Program-made: the position numbers and the translations under genes | Assembly (NCBI GenBank): GCA_900555785.1 | Contig: USMO01000056.1 | Coordinates: 1 to 8,880 of the forward strand | From: an uncultured Eubacteriales bacterium | Lineage (GTDB): Bacteria; Bacillota; Clostridia; Oscillospirales; CAG-272 | Length of the DNA stretch: 8,880 nt | Direction of reading: 5' to 3' | The notes under the pieces: model-generated | The model's database searches: none | What the model saw: the letters and a program-made list of their open reading frames with translations, nothing else | What the model was told of the DNA's origin: nothing | In this document: piece after piece, positions 1 to 5,441 of the stretch | How positions within the stretch are numbered: the stretch's first letter is position 1 | Layout: each line of letters starts with the position of its first letter

Positions 1-248
1 TCGAACAGCACCGCCGACGTGCTGCGCCAAACGGCATCGCAATGCGCGCGGTCCGGCGGGTCCACGCAGTCAAAGCAGGACTGCAGGACGGCGCGCACCC
101 ACCCGGTGTCGGCACTATCCCAAAACCGTTCGGCACTCCGGCAGAACGCCCGGAACCGCTCGTAATCCGACCGTCCCGCCGGAATCCCGCACAGCAGCGG
201 CAGGACCGCCAGACGCTCAGCCCCCAAAAACTCCGTCACATTCGTCAC
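1..248 (-). CDS. Unidentified protein, N-terminal 82 residues only
   Basis: An open frame on the minus strand begins with GTG at 248 and runs off the left edge of the window without a stop. It starts MTNVTEFLGAERLAVLPLLC and is rich in Cys, Trp and Arg, with no motif I recognise. The start is supported by a GGGGAGGG ribosome site six bases upstream of the GTG, and by a plausible promoter further up (279-307). A second in-frame GTG lies three codons later (239) but is less well spaced. There is no obvious signal peptide or membrane segment in the visible part, so it is probably cytosolic. It is transcribed divergently from the MutS-like gene, so the two may share control of the intergenic region. 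I do not assign a function. Confidence 0.6.
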   Translation of the reverse strand, partial: MTNVTEFLGAERLAVLPLLCGIPAGRSDYERFRAFCRSAERFWDSADTGWVRAVLQSCFDCVDPPDRAHCDAVWRSTSAVLF

Positions 249-278
249 GCGGATCCCTCCCCTTCCCTTTTTCTTTCT

Positions 279-307
279 ATCATACCACACTTTTCCCACA
301 AAAGCAA
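279..307 (-). promoter_or_regulatory. Probable promoter of the truncated leftward gene
   Basis: On the minus strand TTGCTT (302-307) and TATGAT (279-284) are separated by 17 bases. The -10 is preceded by TGG, which gives an extended -10 (TGN). Transcription would start near 272, about 24 bases before the GTG at 248. The -35 is weak (TTG only), so the extended -10 probably carries most of the strength. Confidence 0.5.
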
Positions 308-318
308 GAAAATTTGCA

Positions 319-346
319 AAAAAGAGGTAGACGGACACCTCTTTTT
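319..346. repeat. 10-bp inverted repeat over the MutS-like gene promoter
   Basis: AAAAAGAGGT (319-328) is followed by an 8-base spacer and its exact complement ACCTCTTTTT (337-346). The repeat covers the -35 and most of the spacer of the rightward promoter, so it could be an operator. It also resembles a weak rho-independent terminator (A-tract, stem, T-tract). However, only four of the ten pairs are G-C, and no gene ends just upstream on either strand. Confidence 0.4.
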
Positions 347-356
347 ATGCTATAAT
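328..356 (+). promoter_or_regulatory. Promoter of the MutS-like gene
   Basis: TATAAT at 351-356 is a perfect -10, preceded by TGC at 348-350 (extended -10). A weak -35, TAGACG (328-333), lies 17 bases upstream. Transcription should start near 363, giving a leader of about 150 bases that contains the whole family A hairpin element. The -35 and spacer are covered by the inverted repeat at 319-346. Confidence 0.7.
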
Positions 357-406
357 AAGAGAAAAAGCACCACCCATATCAATTTCAAGCACATCCCCAC
401 TTATTG

Positions 407-490
407 AAAGTTCTTGAAAATTCTTAAGAAACTTCTTTCCAAGAAGTTTCTTAAGCAGGGTTTGGGGCAGCGCCCCAAGGTCTTACGTCC
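407..490 (+). repeat. Family A two-hairpin element, copy A1
   Basis: The copy begins AAAGTTCTTG. Hairpin I pairs CTTAAGAAACTTCTT (423-437) with AAGAAGTTTCTTAAG (441-455), a perfect 15-bp stem. Hairpin II pairs TTGGGGC (462-468) with GCCCCAA (472-478) around AGC. It ends with CCAAGGTCTTACGT followed by a C-run. The element lies wholly inside the predicted mRNA leader, and its end is about 10 bases from the AAGGAG ribosome site (501-506). No T-run follows either hairpin, so it is not a standard terminator. Confidence 0.8.
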
Positions 491-512
491 CCCCCAAAAA
501 AAGGAGTACAAA

Positions 513-2120
513 ATGGATTTTCATGATTTCAGCCTGATCTACCCGGACGAAGAAACGCGCCGGAGGCACGACAGCGGCGCGGCGGTTCCGGATATTGATC
601 TGTTCACCCTGCAGGAGCTGGGGCTGACCGAGGCACTGTCGCTGAAAAACGGTGACCTGTCCTCGTTCTTCACAACCGATCCTGCCGTAATGAAATACCG
701 CATTGCGACCTTTGACGACATGATGCGGCACACGGAGCTGACCGACATGCTCGGCAAGCTGGTCCCGATTCTCAATGACATCATGGAGCTGCGCCGCCTG
801 GAGGCAGACAGCGGCGACCCGAACGACTACCTTTCCAGCATCACGGAGATTGAGTTGTACGTGTCCAGCGTTGAGGTCCTGCATTCCTCGCTGACTTCGG
901 TGCAGGGGCAACTGACCAGCCCGGCGTTCCTGGCGCTCTCCGACCTGGTCCGGCAGCTTGCGGAAAGCGACTACTACCGCGAACTGAACCGCAAGCTCTC
1001 GGAGCTGACGCAGCGGGTCCGCGAGATTCGCAGCGTAACGGTCGGGGTCAATCTGGACGCGCAGCTGCGCCCGTCCTCTGCCGGGGTGCTGTCGATCAAC
1101 GCCGAGCCGTTCAAGTCCGGCGATGTGCTGGACAAGATTCTGCGGTTGAATTTCAAAAACGACGAATACACCTGCATTGCCAATCTGGTCCCCTTTGGCA
1201 AGAAGCAGTCCGAAAACCAGAAAATGGCGCTCTCCCTCGCCTTCAACAGCGCAATCAACGACGTTTACAAGGCGTCGCTGCGGTCCTGGAAGAAGATTGT
1301 GCAGACATACGTGCTGGAGAACACCGAATTTCTGCTCAATCTGATGCCGGAGTTTGAGTTCCTGGTGCGCGGGACGCAGATGCTGCGGCGGCTGCGCGAC
1401 AAGGGCTGTCCGCTCTGCGTGCCGGACATTCGCCCGATGGACGAAAAGGCGTTTGACGCGGTTGGGCTGTACAACCCATGCGTGGCGCTCAAGATTGAAG
1501 ACGGGATTGTGCCAAACGACATCAGCTTTGACGAAAACGCAACGATTTATGTTCTGTCCGGACCGAACCGGGGCGGCAAGTCGGTTATCACCTGTGCCAT
1601 CGGGCTTGCGCAGGTGATGCTGCAGCTGGGGATGTATCTGCCGGCAGAGCGCATTTCGATCTCCCCCGTTGACGGCATTTACACGCATTTTCCGACCGGC
1701 GCCGAGGACACGATTGACAAGGGGCGGTTGGGCGAAGAGTGCGCACGTCTGAGCGAGATTATCGACTGCGTGACATCGCACAGTCTGGTCCTTCTGGATG
1801 AGTCGCTCTCCTCAACCGGCAGCTACGAGGCGTCCTACATTGCGGCTGAGGTGCTTTCGGGTTTGGCTCACATTGGCTGCCGCTGTCTCTTCTCGACGCA
1901 CCTGCACGAGCTGGCTGCCGAAATTGAGGAGCTGGACCGGAAGTCCCGCGCGAGCGGCGGCGCTCCCATTGACACGCTGGTTGCCGGCATGGAAACCGGC
2001 GGCAAGCGCTCCTTCAAGATCTGTCGCGCAAAGCCTGACGGCAAGAGCTACGCCCGTGACATCGCCCAAAGCTACGGCTTGACCTACGACGCGATTCTCA
2101 AGAGGATTCAGGAGGGGTGA
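513..2120 (+). CDS. Short MutS-family ATPase (MutS-related protein)
   Basis: The 535-residue product ends in a MutS-type ABC ATPase domain. Walker A is GPNRGGKS (350-357; canonical MutS has GPNMAGKS). A signature region lies around 401-416, Walker B is LVLLDE (425-430), and STHLHEL (461-467) matches the MutS ATHxHEL switch. KSYARDIAQSYGL (511-523) matches the conserved C-terminal KSYG-type stretch. Residues 60-300 are mostly helical and resemble a reduced lever/clamp region. At 535 residues it is far shorter than MutS (about 850) or MutS2 (about 780), with no visible mismatch-reading FxE domain before the helical part and no C-terminal nuclease (Smr) domain. I infer an ATP-driven DNA-binding or DNA-structure-binding role; the substrate is unknown. 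The start is ATG 513 because AAGGAG lies at 501-506. An upstream in-frame ATG (414) falls inside the repeat element and has no ribosome site. The gene is monocistronic, with its own promoter and a terminator after 2338. Confidence 0.85.
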   Translation: MDFHDFSLIYPDEETRRRHDSGAAVPDIDLFTLQELGLTEALSLKNGDLSSFFTTDPAVMKYRIATFDDMMRHTELTDMLGKLVPILNDIMELRRLEADSGDPNDYLSSITEIELYVSSVEVLHSSLTSVQGQLTSPAFLALSDLVRQLAESDYYRELNRKLSELTQRVREIRSVTVGVNLDAQLRPSSAGVLSINAEPFKSGDVLDKILRLNFKNDEYTCIANLVPFGKKQSENQKMALSLAFNSAINDVYKASLRSWKKIVQTYVLENTEFLLNLMPEFEFLVRGTQMLRRLRDKGCPLCVPDIRPMDEKAFDAVGLYNPCVALKIEDGIVPNDISFDENATIYVLSGPNRGGKSVITCAIGLAQVMLQLGMYLPAERISISPVDGIYTHFPTGAEDTIDKGRLGEECARLSEIIDCVTSHSLVLLDESLSSTGSYEASYIAAEVLSGLAHIGCRCLFSTHLHELAAEIEELDRKSRASGGAPIDTLVAGMETGGKRSFKICRAKPDGKSYARDIAQSYGLTYDAILKRIQEG

Positions 2121-2130
2121 GAAGGGGGGG

Positions 2131-2179
2131 AAAAGGTCTTGGAGGGAGAACCGTCGCTTCGCGACGCTTCTCCCTCCAA
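2131..2179 (+). repeat. Family B hairpin element, copy B1
   Basis: The element starts ten bases after the stop codon of the MutS-like gene. After AAAAGGTC, the arm TTGGAGGGAGAA (2139-2150) pairs with TTCTCCCTCCAA (2168-2179). Inside, after one C-C mismatch, CGTCGC (2152-2157) pairs with GCGACG (2161-2166) around TTC. Eighteen pairs form in all. A U-tract is absent, so it is not a classical terminator, although a stem this strong could protect the 3' end of the mRNA. Confidence 0.75.
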
Positions 2180-2198
2180 ACCTCCCTCATCCTCCCCG

Positions 2199-2306
2199 AA
2201 CTTTCCTGAGCCGGGGTTTGGTTACAGTGCTTCTGTTGCTTCCGTGCTGCGTAGCGAGACGCGGTGCGGTTAAGGTGCGCGGAACAAACCCCGGCTGAGG
2301 AAAGTT
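2199..2306 (+). repeat. 22-bp inverted repeat with structured interior
   Basis: The arm at 2199-2220 (AACTTTCCT, one differing base, AGCCGGGGTTTG) is complementary to 2285-2306 at 21 of 22 positions. The 64-base interior holds a second helix, CCGTGCTGCGT (2242-2252) with ACGCGGTGCGG (2259-2269). This helix needs three G-U pairs in plus-strand RNA, which would be A-C mismatches in minus-strand RNA. No flanking target duplication or open frame is evident. It may be a structured 3' UTR, a small RNA, or a miniature mobile element; only one copy is in the window. Confidence 0.55.
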
Positions 2307-2337
2307 TTGGGTCTGTCTGGGTAGGTTGAATTTTTAT

Positions 2338-2386
2338 AAAAGGAGCGGCTATCGCACACGTTTGGTGGGCGATAGCCGCTCTTTTT
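2338..2386. terminator. Bidirectional rho-independent terminator
   Basis: A perfect 13-bp stem, GAGCGGCTATCGC (2343-2355) with GCGATAGCCGCTC (2369-2381), surrounds a 13-base loop. It is followed by TTTTT on the plus strand and by CTTTTAT on the minus strand. It sits between the convergent MutS-like gene and the rnf operon and should end both transcripts. It lies about 180 bases past rnfB, so the operon mRNA has a long 3' UTR. Confidence 0.85.
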
Positions 2387-2402
2387 GCCCTTCGGGCAAA
2401 AA
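2382..2402. terminator. Secondary short hairpin next to the terminator
   Basis: TTTTTGCCC (2382-2390) pairs with GGGCAAAAA (2394-2402) around TTC. For leftward transcripts it precedes the main terminator and ends in TTTTTGCCC-type sequence, so it may add to termination of the rnf operon. From here to the rnfB stop (2403-2561) I see no gene. That stretch is AT-richer DNA with a CGCTATC (2405-2411) / GATAGCG (2491-2497) inverted pair. Confidence 0.45.
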
Positions 2403-2561
2403 TTCGCTATCGTTTGGTTTTGGGAGGTTGATTGTTGCGTGATCCCTTCACTTTTTGTCCGTCTTAGATCGTATGGTTTTATCTGCTTAAGATAGCGTGA
2501 TTTTACCACTCTCTGCCACTAACTTTTCCGCTTTGTGGGGAAGGCTCTTTTGGGCTGACTG

Positions 2562-3356
2562 TCAGATCTTTACGATGATCTTTCTGGGGCACTTTTGGGC
2601 GCAGGTGCCGCAGGCGGTACATTTGGATTGGTCGATGGCTGCGAGGTTATCGGTGACATGGACCGCGTCGGACGGGCAATTCTTTTCGCAGATTTTGCAG
2701 CCGATGCAGCCGACGTCGCAGACCTTTCTGGCGGTTGCGCCGGGGTCTTTGGAGTGGCAGTCGACGGCATATTTTGCGGTGGTCGGGACCAGCTCAATCA
2801 GATGCTTGGGGCAGATTCCCGCGCAGGCTCCGCAGCCGGTGCAGCGGTCCGGGTCAACGTGTGCGATGCCGTCCCGGATGCTCAGTGCGCCGTATTTACA
2901 GACGCTGACGCACGAGCCGAGCCCCATGCAGCCGAAGGCGCACGCCTTGTCGCTGCCGTACATTCGGTCTGCTGCGATGCAGTCCTGCACGCCCTCGTAT
3001 CGGCATTTCTCCTGCGCTTTTCCGCATGCGCCGGAGCACAGCACCCGCGCGCGCACCGGGGTCTGGGCGGTGACCGAAACGCCCATAATCTCGCCGATCT
3101 TTTCTGCGCATGCTGCGCCGCCGGCACGGCAGGCGTTTGCCGGGGCTTCCCCCTTGACGATGGCATCTGCCAGCGCCGCGCAGCCGGAATAGCCGCAGCC
3201 GCCGCAGTTGGCGCCCGGGAGCACCTCTGCAATTTTTTCGACCCGCTCGTCGGTCTTGACCGCAAACACGCGCGATGCGACCGCCAGCAGGACCCCAAGC
3301 AGGACGCCCAGTCCCGCAAAGATCCCCGCAGGGATCAGTATGTTCGAAATTTCCAT
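2562..3356 (-). CDS. rnfB: Rnf complex subunit B, ferredoxin-oxidising iron-sulfur protein
   Basis: RnfB is the electron entry subunit of the membrane-bound ferredoxin:NAD+ oxidoreductase, taking electrons from reduced ferredoxin in the cytoplasm. The 264-residue product has an N-terminal membrane anchor (about 5-30) and a 4Fe-4S domain with C51, C54, C59 and C76 in LPGANCGGCGYSGC. A Cys-rich middle (C107-C153) follows, then three CxxCxxCxxxC motifs at 172-182, 217-227 and 246-256. Length and layout fit clostridial RnfB. The ATG at 3356 is preceded by AAAGGAGT. Unlike the other five genes, which overlap, rnfB is separated from rnfA by 284 bases holding two inverted family A elements. No convincing -10/-35 pair is visible in that gap, so I infer read-through from the rnfC promoter, perhaps with mRNA processing. 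It is the last gene of the operon. Confidence 0.95.
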   Translation of the reverse strand: MEISNILIPAGIFAGLGVLLGVLLAVASRVFAVKTDERVEKIAEVLPGANCGGCGYSGCAALADAIVKGEAPANACRAGGAACAEKIGEIMGVSVTAQTPVRARVLCSGACGKAQEKCRYEGVQDCIAADRMYGSDKACAFGCMGLGSCVSVCKYGALSIRDGIAHVDPDRCTGCGACAGICPKHLIELVPTTAKYAVDCHSKDPGATARKVCDVGCIGCKICEKNCPSDAVHVTDNLAAIDQSKCTACGTCAQKCPRKIIVKI

Positions 3357-3373
3357 TGATACTCCTTTCTATC

Positions 3374-3456
3374 GGGGGAAAGACCTTGGGGCTTTCCCCC
3401 AAGCCCCACTTAGGGAACTTCTTGAAAGAAGTTCCCTAAGGACCCTCAAGAACTTT
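3374..3456 (-). repeat. Family A two-hairpin element, copy A2
   Basis: Read on the minus strand it begins AAAGTTCTTGAG at 3456. Hairpin I pairs CTTAGGGAACTTCT with AGAAGTTCCCTAAG (plus-strand 3409-3422 and 3427-3440). Hairpin II is CTTGGGG-GAAAG-CCCCAAG. It ends CCAAGGTCTTTCCCCC at 3374, about 10 bases from the rnfB ribosome site. It is in sense with rnfB and inverted relative to A3. Confidence 0.8.
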
Positions 3457-3567
3457 AAACAGGTTAAGTTGAATGGTTGATTTTTAGTAGGTGCTGATTT
3501 TGTGCAGCCGAAGACGTTGTACAAAGACATCGGATAACAATAGGACTATATGGAAACCTTCTTAGTG
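3457..3567. other. Unique 111-base spacer between inverted elements A2 and A3
   Basis: This AT-richer stretch separates the two inverted family A copies in the rnfA-rnfB gap. I see no ribosome-site-backed reading frame in it. A lone TATAGT on the minus strand (3545-3550) has no fitting -35, so I do not call a promoter for rnfB. In the operon mRNA it would be the loop of a long hairpin formed by A3 and A2. Confidence 0.4.
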
Positions 3568-3642
3568 AAAGTTCTTGAAGGTTCTTAGGAAACTTCTTTC
3601 AAGAAGTTTCCTAAGTGGGTTTGGGCAACGCCCAAGGCCTTT
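3568..3642 (+). repeat. Family A two-hairpin element, copy A3 (antisense to rnf)
   Basis: It begins AAAGTTCTTGAAGG. Hairpin I pairs CTTAGGAAACTTCTT with AAGAAGTTTCCTAAG (15 bp). Hairpin II pairs TTGGGC (3621-3626) with GCCCAA (3630-3635) around AAC. It ends CCAAGGCCTTTACAG, running into the rnfA stop codon (3641-3643). It is the only copy not ahead of a same-strand gene. Over the first 51 bases it matches A2 at all but four positions, two of which form a compensatory pair in hairpin I. Confidence 0.8.
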
Positions 3643-4225
3643 ACAGTTTAATCCCAGAGAAGCAAGAAAACGCCATCGCGAGCAGACCAGCGGCGATGAG
3701 GGTCAGGGGGAAACCTTTGAAGGCGCGGGGCGGGTCGGCGTGCTCCATGCGGGCGCGGACACCGGCAAAGACCGTAATTGCCAGCGTAAAGCCGAGCGCT
3801 GCGGAGAAGCCGAAGACCACAGCCTGCACGAAATTGTATTCCTTCTGCACAATCAGGAGCGCCGAGGAGAGCACCGCGCAGTTGGTGGTAATCAGCGGCA
3901 GATAGATGCCAAGCGCCCCGTAGAGCGCGGGAATGAACTTGCGCAGGAACATCTCAATGAACTGCACCAGCGCGGCAATGACCAGAATAAACGCCACCGT
4001 TTTGAGGTATTCAAGGCCGAACGGCACCAACAGGAAGCGGTAGACCACCCAGGTTGCGGCGCCCGAGATTGTCATGACGAAGGTGACCGCCATGCCCATG
4101 CCGAGCGCGGTGTCCGGCTTTTCCGAAACGCCGAGGAAGGGGCAGCAGCCGTAAAAACGCGAGAAAATGAAGTTTTCCACCAGCACAGCCGAAAACATCA
4201 TCAGAAGCACATCGGTAAAGCTCAT
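3641..4225 (-). CDS. rnfA: Rnf complex membrane subunit A
   Basis: RnfA is a six-helix integral membrane subunit of the Rnf ferredoxin:NAD+ oxidoreductase. Together with its paralogue RnfE it forms the core through which electrons cross the membrane. The 194-residue product has the family motifs: ENFIFSRFYGCCPFLGVS (17-34), ALGMGMAVTF (40-49), FIEMFLRKFIPALY (89-102) and LPLITTNCAVL (109-119). In solved Rnf structures, one Cys from each such motif in RnfA and RnfE (here C28 and C116) binds a 2Fe-2S cluster in the membrane interior. C27 beside C28 is an extra Cys. The ATG overlaps the rnfE stop as ATGA and is preceded by AGGAGG seven bases upstream, indicating translational coupling. The TAA stop abuts the end of repeat A3. 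Length matches the family. Confidence 0.96.
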   Translation of the reverse strand: MSFTDVLLMMFSAVLVENFIFSRFYGCCPFLGVSEKPDTALGMGMAVTFVMTISGAATWVVYRFLLVPFGLEYLKTVAFILVIAALVQFIEMFLRKFIPALYGALGIYLPLITTNCAVLSSALLIVQKEYNFVQAVVFGFSAALGFTLAITVFAGVRARMEHADPPRAFKGFPLTLIAAGLLAMAFSCFSGIKL

Positions 4226-4893
4226 GCGTCAGCCTCCTGTTCTGCGTCGGCGGGGGCTGCAGCGGGCTGCTGTTCTGCCGCGCGGCGCCGCTTTTCTTCC
4301 ACCGTGTATTTGATTTTCTGCACCGCCGCAATCGTAAAGCCCAGCGTTAGGAACGCGCCGGCGGGCAGGATGAAAATGACCATGTCGGGGTAGGATTCCG
4401 GCAGAATCCGGTGCCCGAGAATCGAACCGGTTCCCAGCAGCTCGCGCACCGTTCCGAGAATGCAGAGCGCAAAGGTGAAGCCCAGCCCCATCGAAAGACC
4501 GTCCATCGCCGAGGGCAGGGGCGGGTTCTTCGAGGCAAACGCCTCCGCGCGCGCCAGGATGATGCAGTTGACCACAATCAGCGGAATGAACAGCCCCAGC
4601 GACTGATAAAGCGACACCAGGTAGGTCCGCATCAGCAGTTCAACCGCCGTGACGAAACCCGAAACAATGACGATGTACGCCGCAATGCGCACCTGCCTGG
4701 GGATGAATTTCCGCAAAAGCGAGATGAACACGTTGGAGCAGATCAGCACCGCCGTTGCCGCCATGCCCATGCCGAACGCGTTGGTCAGCGACGTCGTGGT
4801 CGCCAGTGTCGGGCACATGCCGAGCAGCTGCACCAGTGTCGGGTTCTGGTCGAGAATGCCCGACTTCAGCTGCTTCAGATAATTGTGCTTCAT
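4222..4893 (-). CDS. rnfE: Rnf complex membrane subunit E
   Basis: RnfE is the second of two paralogous integral membrane subunits, oriented oppositely to RnfA, that share the intramembrane 2Fe-2S cluster. The 223-residue product has NPTLVQLLGMCPTLATTTS (17-35), NAFGMGMAATAV (38-49) and LFIPLIVVNCIILARAEAFA (101-120). C27 and C110 are the likely cluster ligands. About six hydrophobic helices are visible up to residue 195. The last 25 residues form a charged tail rich in Ala, Pro and Glu that is probably cytoplasmic and disordered; such tails vary between species. The ATG overlaps the rnfG stop by four bases (ATGA), with a GGGAGG site upstream. The gene lies between rnfG and rnfA in the usual clostridial order. 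Confidence 0.96.
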   Translation of the reverse strand: MKHNYLKQLKSGILDQNPTLVQLLGMCPTLATTTSLTNAFGMGMAATAVLICSNVFISLLRKFIPRQVRIAAYIVIVSGFVTAVELLMRTYLVSLYQSLGLFIPLIVVNCIILARAEAFASKNPPLPSAMDGLSMGLGFTFALCILGTVRELLGTGSILGHRILPESYPDMVIFILPAGAFLTLGFTIAAVQKIKYTVEEKRRRAAEQQPAAAPADAEQEADA

Positions 4894-5441
4894 TGTGCGT
4901 CACCTCCCGGAATGAGATGGGAATCCAGAATTTTCTGCGCGGCAGTCACGCCGGAGAGCACCGCGCGGGAGGAAATCGTCGCGCCCGAAACGGCGTCAAT
5001 GTCCTCTCCCAGCGAAAGTGTGCCGGATTTGCCCTGATACTGCGCAAGGTAGGCGGCGTCCGAAGCCTTTGCGCCAAGCCCCGGCGTTTCGGAGTGCGAG
5101 AGAATCTGCACGCCTGCAATGCTGCGGTCGGAATAGAAACCGACCATCAGCGTCATGTCACCGCCAAAGCCTGCGGTCACGACCTGCACGCAGTAGCCGA
5201 GGATGCGCTCGCCCTGCCGGACCTGATAAACATCGTCCCCCAGTTCGGCAACCTCAATGCCGGTCGCGCCGAAAATCGACGCCATTGCATTCTGCTGTTC
5301 CTCCAGCTGAATTTCGGCATAGCGGGTCTTGGTCACCTCATTGACCAGCGACACCACTGCCGCCACAACCAGGCAGATGACCAGCAGCCGCGCGCCGATG
5401 TTCAGCACCGAGAGAACCGTTTTTTTGTCCACCTTAGCCAT
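4890..5441 (-). CDS. rnfG: Rnf complex subunit G, covalent-FMN protein
   Basis: RnfG is a single-span membrane protein whose soluble domain lies outside the cytoplasm and carries a covalently bound FMN that relays electrons within the Rnf complex. The 183-residue product has one N-terminal helix (about 16-34) and the family motifs SHSETPGLGAK (115-125) and DAVSGATISS (149-158). T155 in SGAT is the expected phosphoester attachment site, loaded by the flavin transferase ApbE, which is not encoded in this window. The ATG overlaps the end of rnfD by eight bases and has GGAG seven bases upstream. The length is typical and all key residues are present. Confidence 0.95.
   Translation of the reverse strand: MAKVDKKTVLSVLNIGARLLVICLVVAAVVSLVNEVTKTRYAEIQLEEQQNAMASIFGATGIEVAELGDDVYQVRQGERILGYCVQVVTAGFGGDMTLMVGFYSDRSIAGVQILSHSETPGLGAKASDAAYLAQYQGKSGTLSLGEDIDAVSGATISSRAVLSGVTAAQKILDSHLIPGGDAQ

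Noticed and set aside
42..407. Open frame on the plus strand at the left edge
   Set aside because: It runs opposite to the better-supported minus-strand gene, has no ribosome site, and reads through two promoters and into the repeat element.
414..512. Longer N-terminus for the MutS-like protein
   Set aside because: The extra 33 codons are the family A element read through. A strong AAGGAG site stands directly before ATG 513.
2270..2509. Small leftward frame after rnfB (GTG start)
   Set aside because: It crosses the bidirectional terminator and the inverted repeat, has only a weak ribosome site, and looks like translated hairpins.
2497..3359. Long plus-strand frames opposite rnfB
   Set aside because: rnfB is a clear full-length iron-sulfur protein. 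The opposite frames are by-products of its GC-rich codons.
3374..3540. Possible small leftward peptide starting in the rnfA-rnfB gap
   Set aside because: There is no ribosome site before its ATG, and most of its codons are repeat sequence.
3545..3550. TATAGT as a -10 for a separate rnfB promoter
   Set aside because: No acceptable -35 lies 15-19 bases upstream, and half of that region is repeat A3.
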